Source: Pseudomonadota bacterium
GTDB taxonomy: Bacteria; Pseudomonadota; Gammaproteobacteria; Steroidobacterales; Woeseiaceae
Length of the DNA stretch: 64,000 bases
Assembly (NCBI GenBank): GCA_027618995.1
Contig: JAQCGO010000006.1
Span: 1-64,000 of the forward strand
Reading direction: 5' to 3'
Below the pieces are notes generated by a model, which saw only the letters and a list, made by a program, of their open reading frames with translations, was not told the origin of the DNA and did no database searches. Both the position numbers and the translations under genes were made by a program. Shown one piece after another: positions 31,673 to 41,031 of this stretch (within the stretch, counting starts at the first letter, position 1; each line of letters begins with the position of its first letter).

Positions 31673-31682
31673 GTGGCATAAT
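31673..31682 (+). promoter_or_regulatory. Candidate -10 region (GTGGCATAAT) for metG
   Basis: GTGGCATAATCGCGGCC lies 31 bases before the metG ATG, overlapping the end of the ATPase gene. It shares ten identical bases with the candidate upstream of the kinase. No good -35 box is visible. Confidence 0.35.
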
Positions 31683-31712
31683 CGCGGCCTTTGAACCGGC
31701 CCGCCTCAGCAA

Positions 31713-33365
31713 ATGCCCGTAAAGCCACGCAAAATTCTCGTTTCCAATGCCCTGCCCTACGCCAACGGATCCATCCATATGGGCCACCTGGTGGAGTACC
31801 TGCAGGGCAACATCTGGATCCGTTTCCAGAAACTGCGCGGCCATCAGTGCACTTATATATGTGCCAGTGACGTGCATGGCACGCCTGTCATGCTCAAGGC
31901 ACGCGAACTGGGCATCTCACCCGAGGAGTTGACTGAGCAGGTCAGCGCCGAGTTTCTGCGCGATTTCTCCGACTTCGGCATCGAGTTCGACAACTACTAC
32001 ACGACCCATTCCCCCGAGAACGAGGCACTCGTCGGCGAGATGTTCGAAACGCTGCGGGCAAATGGCGATATTTACACCAAGACCATCGAACAGGCCTACG
32101 ACGAAAAAGAAGGCATGTTCCTGCCGGATCGCTTTGTTCGCGGTACCTGCCCACGCTGTGGTACGGACGACCAGTACGGGGACGCCTGTGAGAATTGCGG
32201 CGCGACCTACACGCCAGCCGATCTCATCGACCCGATTTCGGTGCTGTCCGGAAGCACGCCGATCAAACGCGACTCGGAACATTACTTCTTCCGCCTGAGC
32301 CAGTACGAACAACGACTGCGCGACTGGATGCAGAGCGCGGCACTCGAGAAAAGCGTGTTAGCCAAGCTCGAGGAGTGGTTCGAGACCGGTTTGCAGGACT
32401 GGGATATTTCGCGTGATGCGCCGTATTTCGGCTTTCGCATTCCGGGCACCGACGACAAGTATTTCTACGTCTGGCTTGATGCGCCGGTCGGCTACGCCGC
32501 GAGTTTCAGGAATCTCTGCGACCGACGTGACGATCTCGACTTCGATGAGTACTGGCGGCCCGGTCATGACACGGAGCTGTACCATTTCATCGGCAAGGAC
32601 ATTATGTATTTCCATACCCTGTTCTGGCCAGCGGTATTGCAGGGCGCAGGATTCAGAACGCCGACGAGCGTGTTCGCGCACGGCTTTCTGACGGTCAATG
32701 GACAAAAAATGTCCAAGTCTCGCGGTACGTTTATCAACGCCCGGACCTACCTCGACCACCTGCACCCCGCACACTTGCGCTACTACTACGCGGCCAAACT
32801 CGGGCCAACCATTGAAGACCTCGACCTGAACCTCGATGACTTCGCGGCGCGCGTGAACTCAGACCTCGTGGGCAAACTCGTCAATATCGCCAGCCGTTGC
32901 GCCGGCTTCATCAACAAGCGCTTCGACGGCCAACTCGCCACCGAACTGCATGCCCCCGAACTGCACGCAACCTTTGCCGACTCCGCCGACGAGATCGCCG
33001 AGCATTACGAACGGCGTGAATATTCCAAGGCGATGCGCGTCATCATGGCGCTGGCCGACGAAGCCAATCGCTATATTGACGAGCAGAAACCCTGGGTCAT
33101 GGCCAAGGACGAGGCGCAGCTCGGCGCCGTCCAGGCCGTCTGCACCCAAGGCATCAATCTGTTCCGCAGTCTCATGATTTATCTCACACCGGTCATTCCC
33201 GGCGTGGCTGACGATGCGCGCGCCTTCCTGCAGGAACAGCACTGGCATTGGGATGACGCAAAAACGCCGCTGCTGGGCGCGACCATAAGCCAGTTCAAGC
33301 CATTGCTGACCCGCGTCGAGCCCGAACAGATCAGCAACATGGTCAAGCAATCGAAACAAAGCTAG
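31713..33365 (+). CDS. metG: Methionyl-tRNA synthetase, short form without C-terminal domain
   Basis: A 550-residue class Ia synthetase. HIGH motif IHMGHL (residues 21-26), the zinc knuckle [17 protein letters not shown] (two CxxC), and [10 protein letters not shown] near residue 331. It stops after the anticodon-binding helix bundle, so it lacks the roughly 120-residue tRNA-binding dimer domain of E. coli MetG (677 aa). Many bacteria have this monomeric form. It lies 18 bases before rsxA. Confidence 0.95.
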   Translation: MPVKPRKILVSNALPYANGSIHMGHLVEYLQGNIWIRFQKLRGHQCTYICASDVHGTPVMLKARELGISPEELTEQVSAEFLRDFSDFGIEFDNYYTTHSPENEALVGEMFETLRANGDIYTKTIEQAYDEKEGMFLPDRFVRGTCPRCGTDDQYGDACENCGATYTPADLIDPISVLSGSTPIKRDSEHYFFRLSQYEQRLRDWMQSAALEKSVLAKLEEWFETGLQDWDISRDAPYFGFRIPGTDDKYFYVWLDAPVGYAASFRNLCDRRDDLDFDEYWRPGHDTELYHFIGKDIMYFHTLFWPAVLQGAGFRTPTSVFAHGFLTVNGQKMSKSRGTFINARTYLDHLHPAHLRYYYAAKLGPTIEDLDLNLDDFAARVNSDLVGKLVNIASRCAGFINKRFDGQLATELHAPELHATFADSADEIAEHYERREYSKAMRVIMALADEANRYIDEQKPWVMAKDEAQLGAVQAVCTQGINLFRSLMIYLTPVIPGVADDARAFLQEQHWHWDDAKTPLLGATISQFKPLLTRVEPEQISNMVKQSKQS

Positions 33366-33383
33366 TTACAATATGACTCTGCC

Positions 33384-33965
33384 ATGTCAGAGCTAATCGT
33401 CATTCTGGTCGGAACCGTGCTCGTCAACAATTTTGTGTTGGTGCGATTCCTCGGCCTGTGCCCGTTCCTCGGAGTTTCGCAAAATATCGAAGCCGCGGCG
33501 GGCATGTCACTGGCGACCGCGTTCGTACTGACCCTGTCATCTGCGACCGCCTACCTGTTACACCATTATGTACTCGTCCCCCTCGATCTTGAGTACCTGC
33601 AGACGATCGGCTTCATACTCGTTATTGCGGCCAGCGTGCAATTCACGGAGATCATGGTCCGTCGCCTGAGCCCCTTGCTGCACCAGGTTCTGGGCATCTA
33701 TATCCCGTTGATCGCGACCAATTGTGCGGTGCTCGGCGTCGCCCTGCTCAACGTGCAGCAGTCCAAGGGCTTTGTGCAATCCGTGTTCTTCGGATTTGGC
33801 GCCGCCGCCGGATTCGCGTTGGTACTGGTGCTGTTTGCCTCGATTCGCGAACGACTTGACGCAGCTGACGTGCCGTCTCCGTTTCGCGGCACCGCTATCG
33901 CATTGATGACAGCCGGCATCATGTCACTCGCCTTCATGGGCTTTGTTGGCATGGCGCGGCCATGA
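33384..33965 (+). CDS. rsxA: Electron transport complex subunit RsxA
   Basis: A 193-residue six-TM subunit of the Rsx/Rnf complex, which moves electrons between ferredoxin and NADH coupled to ion flow, and in enterics keeps SoxR reduced. Marks: [18 protein letters not shown] and [19 protein letters not shown], whose cysteines bind the membrane 2Fe-2S cluster with RsxE. The stop overlaps rsxB (ATGA). Confidence 0.95.
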   Translation: MSELIVILVGTVLVNNFVLVRFLGLCPFLGVSQNIEAAAGMSLATAFVLTLSSATAYLLHHYVLVPLDLEYLQTIGFILVIAASVQFTEIMVRRLSPLLHQVLGIYIPLIATNCAVLGVALLNVQQSKGFVQSVFFGFGAAAGFALVLVLFASIRERLDAADVPSPFRGTAIALMTAGIMSLAFMGFVGMARP

Positions 33966-34447
33966 GCGCTGTGCTCACCATTGCCCTGATTGCGCTGCTG
34001 GCCGGCCTGGTGCTCAGTTATGCGTACCGCTTGTTGCCAGCGGAATCAGGCAGCCTGGTCGAACAGGTCAACGACCTCCTGCCGCAAACTCAGTGCGCGC
34101 AATGCGGCTATCCCGGTTGTCGTCCCTATGCAGCGGCCATCGTCAACGAGGATGCGGCGATCAACCTGTGCCCGCCGGGCGGTGAGCATACGATGCGCGA
34201 GCTCGCGGATCTGCTTGGGCGGGAGACCCTGCCACTGGCCAGCGTGGCGCAGGACACGCGAATGGTGGCGCAGATCGATGAAGATCTTTGTATCGGCTGT
34301 ATGCATTGCCGCAGCGCCTGCCCCGTCGACGCGATCATCGGCAGCCACCAATTCATGCACTCGATCCTCGAAGCCGAATGCACCGGCTGCGAGTTGTGCG
34401 TGGCGCCCTGCCCGGTTGATTGCATCAGTATGCGGAGCGCCGCATGA
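33962..34447 (+). CDS. rsxB: Electron transport complex subunit RsxB (ferredoxin-like)
   Basis: A 161-residue membrane-anchored ferredoxin. One N-terminal TM helix, a 4Fe-4S domain with C-x2-C-x4-C ([10 protein letters not shown]) and a later Cys in NLCPPGGE, then two ferredoxin motifs [12 protein letters not shown] and [12 protein letters not shown]. It is shorter than the usual 180-190 residues because the tail is brief. It overlaps both rsxA and rsxC by four bases. Confidence 0.95.
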   Translation: MSAVLTIALIALLAGLVLSYAYRLLPAESGSLVEQVNDLLPQTQCAQCGYPGCRPYAAAIVNEDAAINLCPPGGEHTMRELADLLGRETLPLASVAQDTRMVAQIDEDLCIGCMHCRSACPVDAIIGSHQFMHSILEAECTGCELCVAPCPVDCISMRSAA

Positions 34448-35961
34448 GTGCACCAACGTATGACCTTGGCAAGTTGCACGGCGGCATTCGCCTGGAGTCA
34501 GGCAAATCGGCCGCCACTCGCAACTCGATACAGAAGATGCCGTTGCCGGCACAACTCATAATTCCGATCACGCAACATGTTGGCGATCCGGCACACTCGA
34601 TCGTCACGATCGGCGAACGAGTTTTGAAGGGCCAATTGATTGCCGAACCCGGCGGTAGCCTGAGCGCTCCGGTACATGCCTCATCATCAGGGAAAGTCGT
34701 GGCCATCGAACCCTGGCCCGTGTCGCGGCGCTACGGTGCCAACGCGCCCTGCATCGTCATCGAGTGTGATGGTGAGGACCGCGCGATTGAGCCCGCCGTG
34801 ACCCAGGCTGCTTACGACATGCTGTCGGCGGACGAGCTGCTGGCCCGCATCCTGCAAGGTGGCATCGTCGGTCTCGGCGGCGCCGTATTCCCAACCGCAC
34901 AGAAGCTTATGCAGGCACTGACCTGCGACCTCAAGTACCTGCTCCTGAACGGCGTTGAGTGCGAGCCGTACATCAGCTGCGACGACATGCTGATGCGCGA
35001 GTATGCCCGCGAAGTCCTGGGCGGCGCCCGCATACTGATGCACGCCTTGCAGCTTGATGTCTGCTACATCGTTGTCGAGAGCGACAAGCCACTGGCGCTG
35101 CAGAGCCTCGGTGAGCAACTCGCCGAGCTCGGCGACAAACGTATCGTGCTCAAACAGGTGCCCACTATCTACCCCTCGGGTGGCGAAGATCAGCTGGTGC
35201 AGCTGGTTACAAATCTCGAAGTTCCGTCCGGCGGCCTGCCGACCGATGTCGGCTGCCTGGTGCAGAACGTCGGTACGGCCAGCGCTATTTATGACTGGAT
35301 TGTGCATGGCAAGCCATTGTTGTCCCGAGTGACCACGGTGACCGGCGATGGTGTTGTGAATCCCATGAACGTCGAAGCGCGCATCGGTACGCTGGTTGGC
35401 GACATCATTCGGTTTGCTGGCGGCTACACCGAGAGCGCACAACAATTGATTATCGGCGGGCCGATGACCGGCAAGTCCATGTCGACGGACCTGGTGCCGC
35501 TGGTCAAAGCCAGCAATTGTATTCTGGTCTTGTCGCGAGCACCGTCGATTGGGGCGAAGTCCCCATGCATTCGTTGCGGCGACTGCGCAGCCGTCTGCCC
35601 GGTGCAACTGTTGCCACAACAGTTGTACTGGTATTCCTGCGCCGACGATGAGAAAAAGTTGCGACTGCACGGACTGACGGACTGCATCGAGTGTGGCTGT
35701 TGCGACCTTGTATGTCCCAGTCACATCCCGTTGACCGCCGAGTTCCGCGTTGCGAAAGCGCGTATCCAGGAACAGGCCGACGAGAAGGCGCGTGCCGAGC
35801 GTGCCCGGTCGCGCTTCGAGGCGCGCAACGAACGCATTGAGAGTGAACAACGCGCCCGCGACGCGGAACTCGAACAACAGCGCGCGACAGCGAAGCGGAT
35901 CGGCCCTGCCGAAATCGCTGCGATACTGCAACGCAAGCAACAACAGCAGGACAAGGACTGA
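34444..35961 (+). CDS. rsxC: Electron transport complex subunit RsxC
   Basis: A 505-residue FMN- and NADH-binding subunit. Barrel-sandwich N-terminus (KLHGGIRL), glycine-rich GGIVGLGGAVFPTAQKL, the Rossmann-like LLNGVECEPYISCDD, and two 4Fe-4S motifs, CIRCGDCAAVCP and CIECGCCDLVCP. A short Arg/Glu-rich coiled tail (about 450-505) replaces the long Ala-rich tail of E. coli RsxC. ATG 34444 overlaps rsxB. Confidence 0.95.
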   Translation: MSAPTYDLGKLHGGIRLESGKSAATRNSIQKMPLPAQLIIPITQHVGDPAHSIVTIGERVLKGQLIAEPGGSLSAPVHASSSGKVVAIEPWPVSRRYGANAPCIVIECDGEDRAIEPAVTQAAYDMLSADELLARILQGGIVGLGGAVFPTAQKLMQALTCDLKYLLLNGVECEPYISCDDMLMREYAREVLGGARILMHALQLDVCYIVVESDKPLALQSLGEQLAELGDKRIVLKQVPTIYPSGGEDQLVQLVTNLEVPSGGLPTDVGCLVQNVGTASAIYDWIVHGKPLLSRVTTVTGDGVVNPMNVEARIGTLVGDIIRFAGGYTESAQQLIIGGPMTGKSMSTDLVPLVKASNCILVLSRAPSIGAKSPCIRCGDCAAVCPVQLLPQQLYWYSCADDEKKLRLHGLTDCIECGCCDLVCPSHIPLTAEFRVAKARIQEQADEKARAERARSRFEARNERIESEQRARDAELEQQRATAKRIGPAEIAAILQRKQQQQDKD

Positions 35962-35963
35962 AC

Positions 35964-37016
35964 GTGGAATTTACGCGTACTGAAGCGCCCTATCTGACAC
36001 CCAGCGTGAATGTCGCCGGCATGATGTTGCAGGTGTTGCTCGCCCTGGTGCCCGCCGCTCTTGCTCATATGTGGTATTTCGGCCCGGGAATTCTCTTCAA
36101 CCTGGTCGTTGCGGCGGTTTTTTGCGTTGCCGGCGAAGCGCTGATGATGCACGCGCGTGGCCGTGATCCGATGCTCGCCCTGGCCGACTACAGTGCATTG
36201 GTGACGGCGGCCTTGCTTGCCTTCGCCGTGCCGTCGCTGACGCCCTGGTGGGTTACCGCGACCGGCGCATTGTTTGGCGTGGTGGTCGCCAAGCATCTGT
36301 ACGGTGGCATTGGATTCAACCTGTTTAATCCCGCGATGGCCGGCTACGTCGTCATCCTGGTGGCGTTTCCTCTGCAAATGAATTTATGGGTCGCGCCGAG
36401 TATGGGTGACATCGACTACATCAGCCTGAGCATCGCGCAGACGCTCGTTTATACGCTGACCGGAAACCTGCCCGATACGCTGACTTTCGATGCGGTGAGC
36501 CGGGCTACGCCACTCGATGCGATGCAAACAGGTCTGCGCGATCTGCAGACCTATGCCGAGATTCGCGCCAATCCGATCATGGGTGACTTCGGCGGTCGGG
36601 GCTGGGAGTGGATCGGCAACTTTGTTGCGGTCGGCGGATTCTGGTTGCTGATCAGGAAAATCATTCGCTGGCAGATCCCGACCGGCGTGTTTCTCGGCCT
36701 GCTGGTTCCCGCCGGTATCATGTATCTCGCCGATCCAAGCACGCATGCCAGCCCTGGATTTCATTTGTTCTCCGGCGCAACGATCCTCTGTGCTTTTTTC
36801 ATCGCGACCGATCCGGTCTCGGCCGCCACCAGTCCGAAGGGTCGCTTCCTCTACGGTCTCGGCATAGGCTTCCTGACTTTCGTGATGCGTCGCTGGGGCG
36901 CATACGCCGACGGCGTGGCATTCGCCGTCCTGTTAATGAACATGGCAACCCCGGCAATCGACTACTTTACCCGGCCGCATATTGTCGGTCACCCACGCGG
37001 CAGGCGGAACCAGTGA
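35964..37016 (+). CDS. rsxD: Electron transport complex subunit RsxD
   Basis: A 350-residue subunit with nine to ten TM helices. DAVSRATPLD (near residue 175) holds the Thr that carries covalent FMN in this family; GGIGFNLFNPAMAGYVV and GFHLFSGATILCAFFIATDP are conserved. Start GTG 35964, two bases after the rsxC stop. The end overlaps rsxG (GTGA). Confidence 0.94.
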   Translation: MEFTRTEAPYLTPSVNVAGMMLQVLLALVPAALAHMWYFGPGILFNLVVAAVFCVAGEALMMHARGRDPMLALADYSALVTAALLAFAVPSLTPWWVTATGALFGVVVAKHLYGGIGFNLFNPAMAGYVVILVAFPLQMNLWVAPSMGDIDYISLSIAQTLVYTLTGNLPDTLTFDAVSRATPLDAMQTGLRDLQTYAEIRANPIMGDFGGRGWEWIGNFVAVGGFWLLIRKIIRWQIPTGVFLGLLVPAGIMYLADPSTHASPGFHLFSGATILCAFFIATDPVSAATSPKGRFLYGLGIGFLTFVMRRWGAYADGVAFAVLLMNMATPAIDYFTRPHIVGHPRGRRNQ

Positions 37017-37651
37017 GCGGCGCGACGGCGATCCTTAAAAGCGGTGCGACGCTTGCGATCATTGCGACGATTTGTACCGCCCTGGTTGCGGCGACGTACA
37101 CCCAGACCACCGATCGCATTGCAGCGAACGAAAAGACCTTACTGGAGCAGAGCCTGCAACCCGCATTGGCGAACACCTTTTATGACAGCAGTGTCAGCGA
37201 ATCACGACTGGTTCTCGACCCGCCGCATGGCCTGCCCGGAACGGAAGCCGCTATCATCTACCGTGTCTACTCGGGCGACGAACCGGTCGCTGCATTGTTT
37301 GTGGTAACCGCGCGCGATGGTTTTGCGGGGCCGATTCGGATACTGCTCGGTGTTAACATTGACGGCATCGTCACCGGTGTGCGCATTCTGCAGCACCGCG
37401 AGACGCCGGGATACGGCGACAAGATCGATGCCCGCAAGTCGGATTGGGTGCATCAGTTTGCGTCGCGCTCACTGCAGGATCCTCCGGTCGCGCGATGGAA
37501 AATACAAAGCGACGGCGGAGAATTCGATCAACTCACCGGCGCCTCGGTAACACCACGCGCCGTCATCAAGGCGATTCACGAGACGCTGCTTTACTTCGAG
37601 GCCCATCGCGACAATATTTTTGCCGCGACCGCGACGGATGAAGAGTCATGA
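37013..37651 (+). CDS. rsxG: Electron transport complex subunit RsxG
   Basis: A 212-residue protein with one N-terminal TM helix and a periplasmic FMN-binding domain. HRETPGYGDKI and the flavinylation site FDQLTGASVTPRAVIKA are visible; the residue that accepts FMN, normally Thr in TGAT, is Ser here. GTG 37013 overlaps the rsxD stop by four bases; a longer frame upstream is rsxD read in another phase. Confidence 0.93.
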   Translation: MSGATAILKSGATLAIIATICTALVAATYTQTTDRIAANEKTLLEQSLQPALANTFYDSSVSESRLVLDPPHGLPGTEAAIIYRVYSGDEPVAALFVVTARDGFAGPIRILLGVNIDGIVTGVRILQHRETPGYGDKIDARKSDWVHQFASRSLQDPPVARWKIQSDGGEFDQLTGASVTPRAVIKAIHETLLYFEAHRDNIFAATATDEES

Positions 37652-38325
37652 CGCGGAGGCGCCTGCGAGAACGATTGCTGACCGGCATCTGGTACGACAA
37701 TCCGGGCCTCGTGCAACTGCTCGGCCTCTGCCCGTTGCTGGCGGTAACGACCACTTTCGTCAATGGCCTCGGTCTGGGCGCCGCAACCCTGTTGGTCCTG
37801 ACGCTATCGAATGGCCTCGTCTCCGCAAGCCGTCGCTGGATTCGCAATGAAATCCGGATTCCTATCTATGTGCTGATTATCGCGAGTTTGGTCACCTGTG
37901 TGGAATTGATCTTCAAGGCCTGGTTTCCCAGCCTCGATCGTTCGCTGGGCATATTTATTCCGTTGATCGTTACCAACTGCGCGATCGTCGCGCGTGCTGA
38001 AGTCTTTGCCTCGCGCAATTCCGTGTCAGCGAGCATTGTTGACGGTATTGACATGGGAGCTGGCTTTGCTTTATTGCTGATGGCGATTGGCGCGTTTCGC
38101 GAATTAGTCGGAAATGCTTCGATATTGTCGGGTTTCGACATGCTTACGGGCAATGACGCATTCACGGGTCTGTCATTCGCCGACCACGGCCTGTTGCTCG
38201 CGATCCTTCCGCCCGGCGCGTTTTTCAGCCTGGCGCTCGCAGTGGCCGCGAAGAACGCGTTCGACCGCAAACGGCGCCGCGCGCGTAATACAGGTGCGAC
38301 TCGCAGCCTGCGCCGCTCGGGCTAA
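37648..38325 (+). CDS. rsxE: Electron transport complex subunit RsxE
   Basis: A 225-residue six-TM subunit paralogous to RsxA. It has NPGLVQLLGLCPLLAV, GIFIPLIVTNCAIVARAEVF (cysteines for the shared 2Fe-2S cluster) and DHGLLLAILPPGAFFSLALAV near the end, with a basic C-terminal tail. ATG 37648 overlaps rsxG. It is followed by nth at four bases, the usual order. Confidence 0.94.
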   Translation: MTRRRLRERLLTGIWYDNPGLVQLLGLCPLLAVTTTFVNGLGLGAATLLVLTLSNGLVSASRRWIRNEIRIPIYVLIIASLVTCVELIFKAWFPSLDRSLGIFIPLIVTNCAIVARAEVFASRNSVSASIVDGIDMGAGFALLLMAIGAFRELVGNASILSGFDMLTGNDAFTGLSFADHGLLLAILPPGAFFSLALAVAAKNAFDRKRRRARNTGATRSLRRSG

Positions 38326-38329
38326 GCGC

Positions 38330-38980
38330 ATGAACGGCGACAAGCGCAACAGGATTTACCAGAAATTACAGGAACTCGATCCGCACCCAACGACCGAGCT
38401 ACGCTATGTGAATCCGTTCGAATTGCTGATCAGCGTGATCCTGTCAGCACAAGCCACGGACATCAGCGTCAACAAGGCAACGGCAAATCTTTACCCGGTC
38501 GCCAATACGCCGGCAGCCATCCTCGCACTCGGCGTCGCCGGACTGAAGCCCTTTGTTCGCACCATTGGCCTCTATAACAACAAGGCCGAAAACATCATCA
38601 AGACCTGCAGGATTCTGCTTGAGCAGCATGGCGGCGAAGTGCCGCGGACCCGCGCGGCGCTGGAGGCCTTACCGGGCGTCGGCAGGAAGACCGCCAATGT
38701 CGTCCTGAATACCGCATTCGGCGAAGCCACCATCGCCGTCGACACGCATATTTTCCGCGTGTCGAACCGCACCGGTATCGCCAAGGGCAAGACACCGCTC
38801 GAGGTCGAAAAGCGTCTGTTGCGCGTGACTCCCGACGAGTTCAAGAAGGATGCGCACCATTGGCTGATCCTGCATGGCCGTTACGTCTGCAAGGCTCGCC
38901 AGCCGCTGTGTGGCGCGTGCGCCATCGAGCCCTGGTGCGAGTATGGCCGGAAAATCCATCAACCCGGGGAATCGACATGA
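38330..38980 (+). CDS. nth: Endonuclease III
   Basis: A 216-residue HhH-GPD DNA glycosylase/AP lyase for oxidised pyrimidines. LISVILSAQATDISVN, the hairpin LPGVGRKTANVVLN with catalytic Lys, the catalytic Asp in VDTHIFRVSNR, and the C-terminal 4Fe-4S cysteines CKARQPLCGACAIEPWC. ATG 38330 follows the rsxE stop by four bases. Overlaps the DUF1841 gene by four bases. Confidence 0.95.
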   Translation: MNGDKRNRIYQKLQELDPHPTTELRYVNPFELLISVILSAQATDISVNKATANLYPVANTPAAILALGVAGLKPFVRTIGLYNNKAENIIKTCRILLEQHGGEVPRTRAALEALPGVGRKTANVVLNTAFGEATIAVDTHIFRVSNRTGIAKGKTPLEVEKRLLRVTPDEFKKDAHHWLILHGRYVCKARQPLCGACAIEPWCEYGRKIHQPGEST

Positions 38981-39393
38981 TTTTCGGCCAGGATCGAGGC
39001 GAGCTGCGCAAAATGTACGCGGACGCATGGCAAAAGCATTGCAGCGCAGTGCCGCTATCACCACTTGAGGCACAGATCGCTGCCGTGGTCGCCGTGCATC
39101 CTGAATACCATGCGTCGGTCAGCGGTGATCTCGAGGCCGATTTCACCATTGAGGACGGCAGCACGAACCCGTTTTTGCATATGGGCCTGCACATGGGTAT
39201 TCGTGAGCAGGTAGCCATTGACCGGCCCGCGGGAGTAGCGGCCGTTTTCCGTCAGTTGACCGCGCGTCTCGGCGACTCGCATCAAGCCGAGCATCGTATG
39301 CTCGATTGCCTGGCTGAGACATTATGGGACGCACAACGCAGGCAGGCCCCGCCGGACGAGGCCGCTTACCTGGAACGCCTGCGCACGTTGTAA
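38977..39393 (+). CDS. DUF1841 family protein
   Basis: A 138-residue soluble protein starting MIFGQDRGELRKMYADAWQK, with EAQIAAVVAVHPEYHA and NPFLHMGLHMGIREQV, all typical of DUF1841. No function is known. It overlaps the nth stop (ATGA), and rsx-nth-DUF1841 is a recurrent gammaproteobacterial order. The next gene starts 31 bases later. Confidence 0.88.
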   Translation: MIFGQDRGELRKMYADAWQKHCSAVPLSPLEAQIAAVVAVHPEYHASVSGDLEADFTIEDGSTNPFLHMGLHMGIREQVAIDRPAGVAAVFRQLTARLGDSHQAEHRMLDCLAETLWDAQRRQAPPDEAAYLERLRTL

Positions 39394-39424
39394 TAAACCG
39401 CCGCCACACGAGGTCTGATAGGGC

Positions 39425-40252
39425 ATGCGTGAAGTGAAACCACAATATCCTGTGCACGGGGCCGGGCTGGGGCTACGCCGTCCATTGGCGGAAAAACTCA
39501 AAGCCGTGCCGGAAGGGGCCATCGATTTCATGGAGGTCGCGCCCGAGAACTGGATTCACGTTGGTGGCGCAATGGGCAAGACCCTGCGCTACTTTACCGA
39601 ACGCTATCCGTTTCTGGTTCACGGCTTATCGCTATCCATCGGTGCGCCGGCGCCGCTCGACGAGCAGCTGGTCCGGGACATCAAGGAGTTCATGGTCGCG
39701 CATGATATTCGCATGTACTCCGAGCACTTGAGTTATTGCGGCGACGATGGCCACCTATATGACCTGATGCCAATCCCGTTTACGGCTGAAGCCGTGCAGT
39801 ATGTCGCAGCGCGGGTGCGGCGCGTGCAGGACATACTCGAACAGCGCATCGCACTCGAAAATGTTTCTTACTACGCGCCGACGGATTCGAGCATGACGGA
39901 GCTGGACTTCCTGCTGGCCGTACTGGACGAAGCGGACTGCGACCTAATGCTCGACATCAACAACATTGTGGTCAACAGCATCAACCATGGCTACGACGCG
40001 CACGACTTCATGCGCAGGATGCCGGCCGCGCGCTTGCGCTACCTGCACCTGGCCGGACACCTGGTTGAGGCGCCGGATTTGCGTATCGATACACATGGCA
40101 GCGCCGTCGACCAGCAGTCATGGGAGTTGCTGACCGCTGCCTACCAACAATTCGGCCCCGTGCCAACGTTGCTCGAGCGCGACTTCAATTTTCCGCCCAT
40201 AGAAGAATTGCTGGCGGAAGTCGCCCGCATTCGGAATCTGCAAAATGCCTGA
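39425..40252 (+). CDS. DUF692 / MNIO family multinuclear non-heme iron oxidase (BufB/HvfB-like)
   Basis: A 275-residue TIM-barrel protein with the full metal-ligand pattern: His 66 (HGLSLSIG), Glu 100-His 101 (SEHLSY), Glu 145 (ENVSYY), Asp 177 and Asn 179 (DINNIVVNSINHG), His 208 and His 212 (HLAGH), Asp 222-His 224 (DTHGS) and Glu 251 (LERD). Characterised MNIO enzymes oxidise cysteines in ribosomal peptides to copper-binding groups. The next gene is its usual DUF2063 partner, overlapping by eight bases, then a DoxX gene. No DUF2282-type precursor is encoded nearby. Confidence 0.9.
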   Translation: MREVKPQYPVHGAGLGLRRPLAEKLKAVPEGAIDFMEVAPENWIHVGGAMGKTLRYFTERYPFLVHGLSLSIGAPAPLDEQLVRDIKEFMVAHDIRMYSEHLSYCGDDGHLYDLMPIPFTAEAVQYVAARVRRVQDILEQRIALENVSYYAPTDSSMTELDFLLAVLDEADCDLMLDINNIVVNSINHGYDAHDFMRRMPAARLRYLHLAGHLVEAPDLRIDTHGSAVDQQSWELLTAAYQQFGPVPTLLERDFNFPPIEELLAEVARIRNLQNA

Positions 40253-41021
40253 CCGTCCGGATTTTCAGCAGAAGCAGTTCGCATTCGCGGCGCATATCCG
40301 TGATCCGCGTAACGTACCAGTCCCAAAGGATATCGATGACAGGCGCATGGCCGTCTATCGCGACCTGTTCTTCAACAATCTAAGATCCTTGCTGTCGAAC
40401 ATGTTTCCGGTTCTGAAGAAACTGCACAGCCCCGAGGCATGGGCGGCGATCATTCGTCAATTCATGCAAAAACACCGCGCGACGACGCCCTACTTTCTGC
40501 AGTTGCCGTCGGAGTTTCTCGAATTTCTGCAGCAGGAATACGAGCCGCAGAAGGGCGACCTGCCGTTCCTGCCGGAACTCGCACACTACGAGTACATCGA
40601 GCTGGCGCTGTCCATTTCCGAGGCGCGCAATGACCTGACGGGGGTCGACCCTGAGGGTGACTTGCTGGCCGGTACGCCCGTCAAGTCCGAACTGACCTGG
40701 GCCTACGCCTACCAGTACCCGGTGCATCGTATTTCAGCGCAATTTCAGCCAAGCGAACCGGGCCCGGCTCCGACCTACCTCGCGGTCTACCGCGGCAGTG
40801 ACGACAAGGTCGGCTTCCTCGAGCTCAACCCAATGACCGCCGGACTGCTCGATGCCATCGACAATAATGCTCAGGGCCTCAGCGGTGGCGCGCTGTTACG
40901 ATCGCTGGCTCAGCAGACCCATTACCCGGATGTCGAAGCCCTGGTCGCACACGGTGCGGCGGCGCTCGATGAAATGCGACAACTGGAAATATTGACCGGC
41001 GCCAGGAAGGCGCGCCCATAA
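40245..41021 (+). CDS. DUF2063 / HvfC (BufC)-like partner protein
   Basis: A 258-residue protein with the N-terminal DUF2063 domain (FQQKQFAFAAHIRDP, MAVYRDLFFNNLRSLLSNMF, WAAIIRQFMQKHR) and a second domain containing LPFLPELAHYEYIELAL. In MNIO systems this partner binds or presents the precursor peptide. It starts eight bases before the MNIO stop and is followed, after AGGAGACAGG, by the broken DoxX gene. Confidence 0.87.
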   Translation: MPDRPDFQQKQFAFAAHIRDPRNVPVPKDIDDRRMAVYRDLFFNNLRSLLSNMFPVLKKLHSPEAWAAIIRQFMQKHRATTPYFLQLPSEFLEFLQQEYEPQKGDLPFLPELAHYEYIELALSISEARNDLTGVDPEGDLLAGTPVKSELTWAYAYQYPVHRISAQFQPSEPGPAPTYLAVYRGSDDKVGFLELNPMTAGLLDAIDNNAQGLSGGALLRSLAQQTHYPDVEALVAHGAAALDEMRQLEILTGARKARP

Positions 41022-41031
41022 GGAGACAGGC

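Noticed and set aside
34687-35943. Minus-strand frame of 418 codons
   Set aside because: Antisense to rsxC, which has clear Fe-S motifs.
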